Assembly (NCBI GenBank): GCA_964597035.1
Contig: CAZQWM010000001.1
Location: forward strand, 62,001 to 126,000
Source: Fen-1362 sp964597035
GTDB lineage: Bacteria > Planctomycetota > Phycisphaerae > Sedimentisphaerales > Anaerobacaceae
Direction of reading: 5' to 3'
DNA: 64,000 nucleotides
The position numbers and the translations under genes are program-made. Positions 57,211 through 64,000 of this stretch are shown in pieces. Below the pieces are notes generated by a model, which was given only the letters and a program-made list of their open reading frames with translations, was not told the DNA's origin and made no database searches. Numbering within the stretch: the stretch's first letter is position 1; the number at the start of each line of letters is the position of its first letter.

Positions 57211-57909
57211 ATGCTTATGAGAATACCGCTGACGAAATATGGCTGGCCGCAGGTGTTATTTTATCCGGGTGTTGTGCTGTTTTTTATGGTTATGCTCTGG
57301 TTCTGGGCACATCCGACGACTCCTGTCTGGGTGGTTCACTACGTCGAGATTGCACTGGGGCTGGTTTTCGTGTGGGCTTTGTCATTTTTCCGTGACCCGG
57401 AAAGGATTGTGCCTGAAGACGTGAATCTGCTATTGGCTCCGGCTGACGGCAAAGTAACGGATATCGAGACCGTAGATGAGAACGGGTTTATCAAAGGCAA
57501 AGCACTGCGGGTCGGGATATTTTTGAGCATATTCGACGTTCATATAAATCGCTCGCCGTGTGCAGCCAGGGTAGAGAAAATCACATACCGCCAAGGCAAA
57601 TATACCAATGCGATGAACCCGGAATCAGGGCGGGTGAACGAATCAAATGACCTTTGGCTTGTCAGAACCGAAGCGCCGGAGGATAGATTGATTGTTCGCC
57701 AGATAAGCGGGGCGATTGCTCGCAGAATCGTCTGCGAGGCCGAGCCGGGGCGGCAATTGCGTGCGGGCGAGCGTTTTGGTATGATAAAATTCGGTTCGCG
57801 AACGGAGTTGTATGTGCCGTTGCGCGACGATATCGAGTGCCTTGTGAAGATTGGCGACAAGGTCAAGGCGGGGCTGACGCCGATGATGAGGTATGTCCAT
57901 TCTCCTTAG
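57211..57909 (+). CDS. psd: Phosphatidylserine decarboxylase
   Basis: Makes phosphatidylethanolamine. 232 residues, the short bacterial form. A membrane segment at about 15-50 precedes LAPADGKVTDIE, VGIFLSIFDVHINRSP and the self-cleavage site KFGSRTE (pyruvoyl Ser in FGS). Usual family form is GMIKFGSRVDVYLP-like. pssA follows 89 bases later. ATG at 57211 or 57217. Confidence 0.92.
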   Translation: MLMRIPLTKYGWPQVLFYPGVVLFFMVMLWFWAHPTTPVWVVHYVEIALGLVFVWALSFFRDPERIVPEDVNLLLAPADGKVTDIETVDENGFIKGKALRVGIFLSIFDVHINRSPCAARVEKITYRQGKYTNAMNPESGRVNESNDLWLVRTEAPEDRLIVRQISGAIARRIVCEAEPGRQLRAGERFGMIKFGSRTELYVPLRDDIECLVKIGDKVKAGLTPMMRYVHSP

Positions 57910-57998
57910 CATCCAGTAAATGGAGAATATATATTGCTGTTTTGATATGATATATGAGAGCGGGTGCCTTGTAATAATGGTTACTGCGAAGGATGAAT

Positions 57999-58988
57999 AT
58001 GAGCGAATCAGAGCCGGTTAACGAAGGGTATCAAAAACCGAGGAAGCTGAGGACGGAGGCGGCGAAGGAGAGTTTTCTGCGGCGGATGAGAAGGCAGCGG
58101 CTCAAATACATCACCATTCTGCCGTCGCTCGTTACGATAGTAAACGGCGCGTGCGGTTTTGCTGCGGTAAGTTTTGCCAGCCAGGCAGTAAGCTCGGCGA
58201 CGGGGCAGTTCTCTTATCATCGTCTTACGCTGCCTTATTTTGCATTGGCCGGCTATATGATTCTGCTGGCGATGCTGGCGGATATGCTTGATGGTCGGCT
58301 GGCGCGTATGAGCCAGAGTACGTCGAGCTTTGGCGGTCAGCTCGACAGCTTGTGCGACATAATCAGCTTTGGTGTGGCGCCGGCGTTTCTGATGCTGAAG
58401 ATTGTGCAGCAGCATCTTTCATTATTGCCTGCAGCGGGCGCTGGCGTGGTTGTGATAAGTTTCGTTGAGCGATTTGTGTGGCTGGCGGCGGCGGCGTATC
58501 TGAGTTGTGCAGCGATTCGGCTGGCCCGGTTTAACGTCGAGAACGAGGAAGACGAGTCGGCCCATATGAGTTTTATCGGGCTGCCCACGCCCGCCGCGGC
58601 CGGTGTAATAGCCAGTTTGGTGATATTCCATCAGGAAGCCGTGTCGGAGCTTTCGACGCGGTCTGGCGGACCGGGGTCGGTGAGTTTACTGCTGACGGAC
58701 GTGATAATTTATGCACTGCCGATAATTGCAATCGGGCTGGCGGTGTTGATGATTAGTCGAATCCGGTACGCACACGTCATCAATCAGTATATAAGGGGCA
58801 AAAAACCCTTTGCACATCTAATCAGGGCGTTGTTGTTTTTCGGGCTGGTAATTTGGAGCCGGCAGGTTGCGTTCGTGGTGATTTTCTGCGGATTTGCCGC
58901 GAGCGGTTTTCTGAAATGGTTTTATTACAGGGTAATCCGCAGGAGCCGGTCCTTGCTCGATAAATCCACGGCAGCGGCTTTGCAATAG
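57999..58988 (+). CDS. pssA: CDP-diacylglycerol--serine O-phosphatidyltransferase
   Basis: 329 residues with about eight membrane segments. The CDP-alcohol phosphotransferase motif DMLDGRLARMSQSTSSFGGQLDSLCD fits D-G-x2-A-R-x8-G-x3-D-x3-D (parts: DGRLAR, FGGQLDSLCD). ITILPSLVTIVNGACGF at the start is typical. It supplies phosphatidylserine for psd, just upstream. AAGGA five bases before the ATG at 57999 decides it over an ATG two codons earlier. Confidence 0.92.
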   Translation: MSESEPVNEGYQKPRKLRTEAAKESFLRRMRRQRLKYITILPSLVTIVNGACGFAAVSFASQAVSSATGQFSYHRLTLPYFALAGYMILLAMLADMLDGRLARMSQSTSSFGGQLDSLCDIISFGVAPAFLMLKIVQQHLSLLPAAGAGVVVISFVERFVWLAAAAYLSCAAIRLARFNVENEEDESAHMSFIGLPTPAAAGVIASLVIFHQEAVSELSTRSGGPGSVSLLLTDVIIYALPIIAIGLAVLMISRIRYAHVINQYIRGKKPFAHLIRALLFFGLVIWSRQVAFVVIFCGFAASGFLKWFYYRVIRRSRSLLDKSTAAALQ

Positions 58989-59118
58989 TCGGGAGCCGAT
59001 ATCACATCTTTTTCTGTTGCCGTGTCAGGGAACAAGCGTTTCTTGGCGGTTACTGATTCTACATCTGAGCGGCATCGTGCTTGTGTGTGGCGGGCGCATT
59101 GGCTATATTGGCGCTCCT

Positions 59119-60468
59119 ATGGTCGGAGGCGACAAGACAAGACGACACATAGCGGCCAAGATAGCACTGCCGGGTATTCTTGTGATTTCGTTGCTGGTGG
59201 CCCGGGCGGTGGTGGGCTTGCGGTCCGCTATTCGTCTGTCGGCGCCGCTTGAGCTGAGCTATTCGGGATTGTCGGTTTCAATGCCTTCGGGCAACGGCTG
59301 GCAGTTCGAGGGTCGGTGGATTTATGACGGGGACGGCTTTACCCTCAGCAGCATTTTTACGGTTGGCGGGCGGACAAGCCAGGGATACACGCATTGCCGA
59401 TACCTGCTGGCACCGGAGAAGGGCACTCTGCAGGAGCGGTTCAGCCGGAATCGGGGACTGACAGGAGGTGAGCCGGTGGAGACGGGCCGGATGCAGGTGG
59501 GCCAACTCGTTGTTGACTGGGCGAGAATGACAGGTCAGCCCGGTCAGCCGACACACGGAGCTTTCGAGGTAATCTTCGGCGTGTGTGAACTTAAGGGGGG
59601 CAGGCAGCTCGAAATCGAGGTGTTTCAGACCGCAGACGAACCGGGTTTGACAAAGCGGGTCTTCGATAAAATCGTCGCCGGCATAAATGTCGAGGATAAC
59701 GGGCTTCTGCAGTCGGGCGAGCAGATAGTCGGCCAGGTCAGGGCTGCGGGATTGAGCGGTGTTATACCATCTGACGGCGAGCAGGTTATTTATTCTCTGG
59801 CTGATGCACGCGGCAGGACCATTGGTTTTACGATGGATGCGTTGAAGGCGGGCGAGACGGATGGTAAGTCGATGGTGACAGCGGCGAGCTATCAATATGT
59901 GCGCGGGCCTATACCTGATGAGCAGGTTGGGTTCTTCCGCGGCAAAAGCGCGTTTGATGAATTTGTCTGGAGGGTGGAAAGCAGCTCGCGGGCGGGCAGC
60001 AGAGGAGTCGAGATGGTGGCGGAGGCGAACGTTCTTGAGGTGCGCTTGGCAGCAGGCGGACGAGTGACTAAGGAGAAGAAGGAATATGTGCTCGGCGATG
60101 CGATGGTGCCGGATATTGTTACGGAGCCGATTTTAAAAAGGATTTTGGGCGACGAACGGCAGGCAGTCGTTATTGATGTAATCAGGCCGGACGGGACGAT
60201 CACTCCGGTACACATCAGCAAGATAAAACCAGCCGACGGACCAGAAGATGGTTATGTGCTCAGGGTGGAATTGCTGGATGGGCGGGGCTATTGGCAGGAG
60301 ATTCACTACGACGGCTCAAAGGAACCGAGAAGCATAGTGCTCTGGCAGGAGGGCAAATATACCCTTGAGCGGACCACCGCAGAACAAATAGATAAGACCT
60401 TCCCCGAGCGTGCATACCTTGTTCGCGACCAGAGCCGACTACTTGAACCTGAAGGACAAGGGCCTTAA
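59119..60468 (+). CDS. Membrane-anchored protein of unknown function
   Basis: About 450 residues. One membrane anchor (KIALPGILVISLLVARAVVGL) and a large extracytoplasmic region with mostly beta segments (LELSYSGLSVSMPSGNGWQF, GRWIYDGDGFTLSSIF, IHYDGSKEPRSIVLWQEGKYTLERT). A repeated theme of 'DGxGYWQEIHYDG' is noted, but no family is recognised. The start is uncertain (ATG at 59119 chosen; TTG at 59017 possible). It follows pssA by about 130 bases and could be cotranscribed with the phospholipid genes. Role unknown. Confidence 0.55.
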   Translation: MVGGDKTRRHIAAKIALPGILVISLLVARAVVGLRSAIRLSAPLELSYSGLSVSMPSGNGWQFEGRWIYDGDGFTLSSIFTVGGRTSQGYTHCRYLLAPEKGTLQERFSRNRGLTGGEPVETGRMQVGQLVVDWARMTGQPGQPTHGAFEVIFGVCELKGGRQLEIEVFQTADEPGLTKRVFDKIVAGINVEDNGLLQSGEQIVGQVRAAGLSGVIPSDGEQVIYSLADARGRTIGFTMDALKAGETDGKSMVTAASYQYVRGPIPDEQVGFFRGKSAFDEFVWRVESSSRAGSRGVEMVAEANVLEVRLAAGGRVTKEKKEYVLGDAMVPDIVTEPILKRILGDERQAVVIDVIRPDGTITPVHISKIKPADGPEDGYVLRVELLDGRGYWQEIHYDGSKEPRSIVLWQEGKYTLERTTAEQIDKTFPERAYLVRDQSRLLEPEGQGP

Positions 60469-60485
60469 GTGTTGGGGCTTTTACC

Positions 60486-61490
60486 TTACCCGGGAAACAC
60501 CTTCTCGTAGGCAGTAATCAGGCGGTCCATAAAGAGATTGTATTCGTCGTCAACCGTGCAGCGTTTCGGGTCCGCTTCAAACCATTCAATCGATTTTTTG
60601 ATTCCCTGCGCAAAAGGAACCGTGGCGGAGAAGTCGGGGACAAGTCGTTTTATCTTGGTGTTGTCGAATACGGCGCACCATGATTTGTCGCCTAAAAGCG
60701 GGCCGATGTGGTCGGGGTCGAATTTGCAGATAAAGTCCGAGGGGATATAAACCGGATTTGCTTTTGCGCCCGCGGCTGCGGCTATCGCATCGTATATCTG
60801 TCTCCACGTAAGCGCCTCGTCGGATGTGATTTGGATTTCGTGGCCGATGGCCTGGATATTGCCGACAAGGCCGATGAAGCCCTTTGCGAAATCCGTGTTG
60901 TGCGTCATCGTCCAGAGGGTTGTGCCGTCGCCGTGGATGATAATTTTTTTGCCCTTGCGCATCCGGTCGACAAGCGTCCACGGTCTGGTCCAGCTATTAA
61001 TCGCGGCGGGTATCATCGTGACGCCGTATGTGAACGATGGCCGGACAATAGTGACGGGAAAGCCGTTGTTGTGGTGTTCAGCCATCAGCAAGTCCTCGCA
61101 GGCGATTTTGTCGCGCGAATACTGCCAGTATGGGTTGGCAAGCGGAGTTGATTCGGTGATGAGCCAGTGAGCAGGCGGCTTCTGATAGGCCGATGCGGAG
61201 CTGATGAATATGTACTGGCCGACGTTGCCTCTGAATGTTTCTATATCGGCCTCGACGTCCTGCGGCACATAGGCCAGCCAGTCAACGACAACATCGAAGC
61301 AGTGTTGCCTGAGCGCGTCGGCCATCGCCTTTTTATCTCTGACGTCGCCGATGATGACCGTAGCACCCTTTGGGACGAATTCTTTTCTTTGTCCCCGGTT
61401 GAACAGATAAAGCTCAATGCCCTTTTCGACCGCCAGCTTTGAGGCCGCAGCGCTGATTATCCCCGTCCCGCCTATGAACAATACCTTCAT
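60486..61490 (-). CDS. NAD-dependent epimerase/dehydratase-like SDR
   Basis: 334 residues. Rossmann start MKVLFIGGTGIIS, NRG, VVVDWLAYVPQDVEADIETF, SSASAYQKPP and the YxxxK pair Y-S-R-D-K (ISSAS..YWQYSRDK). The C-terminal part (ITSDEALTWRQIYDAIA) resembles atypical SDRs similar to the mRNA-binding chloroplast-like group. Substrate unknown, perhaps a nucleotide sugar. GGAGTG before the ATG at 61490 decides it over the ORF extension of nine residues. Convergent with the preceding unknown gene. Confidence 0.78.
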   Translation of the reverse strand: MKVLFIGGTGIISAAASKLAVEKGIELYLFNRGQRKEFVPKGATVIIGDVRDKKAMADALRQHCFDVVVDWLAYVPQDVEADIETFRGNVGQYIFISSASAYQKPPAHWLITESTPLANPYWQYSRDKIACEDLLMAEHHNNGFPVTIVRPSFTYGVTMIPAAINSWTRPWTLVDRMRKGKKIIIHGDGTTLWTMTHNTDFAKGFIGLVGNIQAIGHEIQITSDEALTWRQIYDAIAAAAGAKANPVYIPSDFICKFDPDHIGPLLGDKSWCAVFDNTKIKRLVPDFSATVPFAQGIKKSIEWFEADPKRCTVDDEYNLFMDRLITAYEKVFPG

Positions 61491-61716
61491 TTGCACACTC
61501 CACGTTTGTAGCCACATAAGGTTTAACCCCCAGGATGAACCCTAGGGCATTTGATTATCCCATTTTGGAAACGCCGGTCAGGTTGTCAACTATTTCCCGG
61601 CTGGTACGGAGGCCGGTGCGGATTGGGCTTGACGAGAAGACCAAAAACAGGTAGCTTGGCACACTTTCCTAATGGGTAAACTTACAGCGGTAATTTGCTT
61701 TGAGAAAGGAAGCAAG

Positions 61717-63009
61717 ATGTTCACGACGATTGTTGATGTAAGGGCAAGGGAGATTTTAGACAGCAGGGGCAATCCCACGGTGGAAGTGGATGTCCTGCTG
61801 GAGGACGGCTCATTTGGACGTGCCGCAGTGCCTTCAGGCGCCAGCACCGGCGCTCACGAAGCGGTTGAACTTCGCGATTCCAAGGCCAAGCGATATATGG
61901 GCAAGGGAGTGGTCGGGGCGGTAAAGAACGTGAACGAGGTAATTACGCCTGAGGTTACAGGTATGGATGCCGTGGCTCAGGAAGATATTGACCGGCTGAT
62001 GATAGAGCTGGACGGGACGCCGAACAAAGGCAAATTGGGCGCCAATGCGATATTAGGCGTGTCACTGGCGGCGGCCAAGGCGGCTGCGGCAGCATCGTAT
62101 CTGCCTTTGTATCGTTATTTGGGCGGATGCAATGCGAATATCCTGCCGGTGCCGATGATGAATATCCTCAACGGCGGCAAGCACGCGGACAACAACGTTG
62201 ATTTCCAGGAATTTATGATTATGCCCATTGGTGCGCCGAGTTTCGCAGAGGCGCTGCGTATGGGCGCCGAGACTTTCCACACTCTCAAGAAAGTTCTCAA
62301 GGACAAAGGGTATTCGACCAGTGTCGGCGACGAGGGCGGTTTTGCACCATCGCTGAAGACCAACGAAGAGGCGCTCGAAGTGGTGATGGCCGCGATAAAA
62401 AAGGCGGGCTTCAAACCGGGCAAGGATATCGCAATTGCGCTGGACCCGGCTTCGACGGAGATGTTCGACAGCAAGAGCAAGAAATACAGCTTTTTCAAGT
62501 CGGCCCCGAAGAAAAAGGTCTCAAGTGATGTGATGGTCGAGCACTGGGCCAAATGGGCGAGTAAATACCCGATAGTCTCAATCGAGGACGGCTTGGCGGA
62601 GGATGACTGGGCCGGCTGGGTGAAAATGAACAAGAAAATGGGGGACAAGGTTCAATTAGTCGGTGATGATTTGTTCGTGACCAATACCGAGCGTCTTGCC
62701 AGGGGTATTAAGCTCGACTGTGCAAACGCCATACTGATAAAGCTCAACCAGATAGGCACGCTGACGGAGACGTTCGAGGCGATAAATATGGCCAGGCGCG
62801 CCGGGTGGAATGCAGTAATCAGCCATCGAAGCGGCGAGACCGAAGATTCGACAATCGCGGATCTGGCGGTGGCTTCGGGCGTTGGGCAAATCAAAACCGG
62901 TTCCGTCTGCCGAACCGATAGAATCTGCAAGTACAATCAACTGTTGCGAATTGAAGAAGAGCTCGGTGAGGCGGCGAGATATGCCGGATTTATGTTCAAG
63001 GAAAGCTAA
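61717..63009 (+). CDS. eno: Enolase
   Basis: Glycolytic 2-phosphoglycerate dehydratase, 430 residues. Seen: REILDSRGNPTVEVDV, AAVPSGASTGAHEAVELRD, GVSLAAAKAAA, MNILNGGKHADN, VGDEGGFAP, GDDLFVTN, LIKLNQIGTLTE (catalytic Lys) and SHRSGETEDSTIADLAV. AAAGGA precedes the ATG at 61717; an in-frame codon 15 residues upstream is not used. Followed after 29 bases by the FtsB/DivIC-like gene. Confidence 0.97.
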   Translation: MFTTIVDVRAREILDSRGNPTVEVDVLLEDGSFGRAAVPSGASTGAHEAVELRDSKAKRYMGKGVVGAVKNVNEVITPEVTGMDAVAQEDIDRLMIELDGTPNKGKLGANAILGVSLAAAKAAAAASYLPLYRYLGGCNANILPVPMMNILNGGKHADNNVDFQEFMIMPIGAPSFAEALRMGAETFHTLKKVLKDKGYSTSVGDEGGFAPSLKTNEEALEVVMAAIKKAGFKPGKDIAIALDPASTEMFDSKSKKYSFFKSAPKKKVSSDVMVEHWAKWASKYPIVSIEDGLAEDDWAGWVKMNKKMGDKVQLVGDDLFVTNTERLARGIKLDCANAILIKLNQIGTLTETFEAINMARRAGWNAVISHRSGETEDSTIADLAVASGVGQIKTGSVCRTDRICKYNQLLRIEEELGEAARYAGFMFKES

Positions 63010-63038
63010 GAGGAGCACTCGAAAGATGAAAGGCAGGC

Positions 63039-63605
63039 GTGGAAGCCCCGGAGGCGGGAGATAATGCACCTGCCGGTTTTTTTGCTATGCGAAGCGAGAG
63101 GGTCATTCGAGCCATTGCTTTTGTCGCGTTTTTCAGTATCGGGGCGGCAGTGTTGAGTGGCACGGTGCTGTGCGACGACCTGTTGGAATACTTTCACAAC
63201 AGGAATCTGCTCAAACAGGCCGAAGTGCACCTCGAAGAAATGCGGTCATTGAACTCCGATTACGATGCATTGCTCGGTGAGCTTGAAGCTGACCCCAATC
63301 AGCTTGTCAGGTTGGCACCTGCGACGCTGGGCATTGAGCCGAATGAGCCGAATACAGCGTATCCGCGTGCTACTGCCGATAAGCTGGCGGCGGCGAGAAT
63401 TGCTTTAAGCGAAGAGCCAAACCAGCCCGCGTTGACCGAGTCGGCCCCGGAGTGGCTCGGCTCGTGTTGTCAGTGGCCACGCAGGCACGTTCTGTTTTTC
63501 TGTGGAGCGGCTTTGGTGCTCATCTCATTTATTTTCTTCGGCCCAACGAAAAAACCCAGCCGGTCAATGACGGTTAAGTCCAAAACTGAACCACCAGTGA
63601 AGTGA
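63039..63605 (+). CDS. FtsB/DivIC-like septum protein candidate
   Basis: 188 residues. One N-terminal membrane segment (about 20-42: VIRAIAFVAFFSIGAAVLSGTVL), a coiled-coil region (LLEYFHNRNLLKQAEVHLEEMRSLNSDYDALLGEL, quoted parts) with RLAPATLGIEPNEP after it, and a second membrane segment near the C-terminus (HVLFFCGAALVLISFIFF). The first half has FtsB/DivIC features; the C-terminal helix is unusual. eno-ftsB neighbourhood is common in bacteria, which supports the idea. GTG at 63039 has AAGG upstream; ATG at 63087 is an alternative. Confidence 0.5.
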   Translation: MEAPEAGDNAPAGFFAMRSERVIRAIAFVAFFSIGAAVLSGTVLCDDLLEYFHNRNLLKQAEVHLEEMRSLNSDYDALLGELEADPNQLVRLAPATLGIEPNEPNTAYPRATADKLAAARIALSEEPNQPALTESAPEWLGSCCQWPRRHVLFFCGAALVLISFIFFGPTKKPSRSMTVKSKTEPPVK

Positions 63606-63653
63606 TTTTAGTGTTTTTGTCTTGCGTGTGCCTGGGGCTTGCCAGGGATATTA

Positions 63654-64000
63654 CTATTGCTTCGGCTGGTTCTTTGCCAGGGCAAGCGGTATATCGAGCC
63701 AGAATGTTGAGCCCTTCTCGAGCTGGCTTTCGAAGTTGACCTGGCCCGCTAACATATCAGCCAGCTCCTTGCTTATAGCGAGTCCTAATCCTGTGCCGGT
63801 GGACTGTCGCGTCATTGGGTTGCCGAGCTGGCGGAACTTCTGGAAAATCTTTTCCTTATCGGTTTCAGCTATGCCACAGCCGGTATCGGTTACTGAGAAA
63901 CGCAGGGTCTTTTCATCGAGCAGTGCTGCCTTTAGCTCTATTTTGCCTCGTTCTGGTGTGAACTTGATGGCGTTGCTCGTGTAGTTTTCGAGAATCTGCT
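63654..64000 (-). CDS. Histidine kinase, C-terminal ATPase part (5' end beyond window)
   Basis: The last 115 residues or so of a sensor kinase. On the - strand the frame reads NYTSNAIKFTPERGK (N box), FSVTDTGCGIAETDKEKIFQKFRQ (G1 and F boxes), QSTGTGLGLAISKELADMLAG (G2 box) and ends GSTFWLDIPLALAKNQPKQ. This is the HATPase_c domain of a two-component or hybrid kinase. Sensor domains and the phosphoacceptor His lie outside the window. Convergent with the FtsB/DivIC-like gene. Confidence 0.9.
   Translation of the reverse strand, partial: QILENYTSNAIKFTPERGKIELKAALLDEKTLRFSVTDTGCGIAETDKEKIFQKFRQLGNPMTRQSTGTGLGLAISKELADMLAGQVNFESQLEKGSTFWLDIPLALAKNQPKQ

Noticed and set aside
63631..63646. CCTGG-GGCTTG-CCAGG hairpin between convergent genes
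   Set aside because: It lacks a T run on either side, so it was not called a terminator.
1..64000. CRISPR arrays, insertion sequences, prophage genes, rRNA operons
   Set aside because: None of the repeats has the regular spacing of a CRISPR array, and no transposase, integrase, capsid or rRNA-like sequence was recognised.

Overview
The window looks like chromosomal DNA of a planctomycete, most likely from the class Phycisphaerae. This placement is inferred from the mix of protein families: a dockerin-type exported protein, a PmoA-like (DUF6807) protein, a DUF6263-like protein, PEGA and TPR lipoproteins, split coaB/coaC genes and many long exported proteins of unknown function. No rRNA gene is present to confirm it. 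I see no phage, insertion sequence, integrase, transposase or CRISPR array. Genes are dense, on both strands, with mostly housekeeping content. The main accessory islands are a type II restriction-modification pair, a triplicated small membrane protein operon with its own regulator, and a metallopeptidase/ATP-grasp pair.

Region 1 (1-9.1 kb, mostly + strand): the end of a nucleotide-sugar epimerase, a PEGA lipoprotein (-), an MlaE/MlaF lipid ABC transporter pair without its MCE partner, a 957-residue FAD/Fe-S oxidoreductase, a PmoA-like protein overlapping an SGNH hydrolase-like protein, and a LysE-type exporter. Region 2 (9.2-24.7 kb, - strand): tRNA-Gln, glmU, prs, rplY, pth, rpsF, ssb, rpsR and rplI read in that order. 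Upstream lie a DUF6263-like protein, rlmN, ftsK, a TPR lipoprotein and the replication genes dnaN-dciA-gyrB.

Region 3 (25-35 kb): a WYL regulator, a lipoprotein with a perfect sigma-70 consensus promoter, a diadenylate cyclase with a YbbR-like partner, cstA and der, a dockerin-bearing exported protein, and an orphan GspC/PilP-like membrane protein. Region 4 (35.2-36.9 kb, - strand): three tandem paralogous four-helix membrane proteins and an XRE regulator, all overlapping end to end, behind a promoter that lies inside a perfect 10-bp inverted repeat.

Region 5 (38.3-46 kb, + strand): pheA, tpiA, secG, yicC, gmk, rpoZ, coaC, coaB and a TMTC-like membrane TPR protein. Region 6 (46-57 kb, - strand): marR-type regulator, lnt, a small membrane protein, a HemW-like radical SAM protein, a DUF2339 fragment, an aldo/keto reductase, DNA methyltransferase, restriction endonuclease, purB, pyrE, metallopeptidase and ATP-grasp ligase. 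Region 7 (57.2-64 kb): psd and pssA for phosphatidylethanolamine synthesis, an unknown membrane-anchored protein, an SDR reductase (-), eno followed by an FtsB/DivIC-like protein, and the end of a histidine kinase (-).

The best candidates for an undescribed system are the triplicated membrane protein/XRE module at 35.2-36.9 kb and the metallopeptidase/ATP-grasp pair at 46-48 kb. Both are inferences from gene arrangement and motifs. Dispersed intergenic repeats (CATAAGT-type and TTAAAGTGCAAAG-type) recur between genes.
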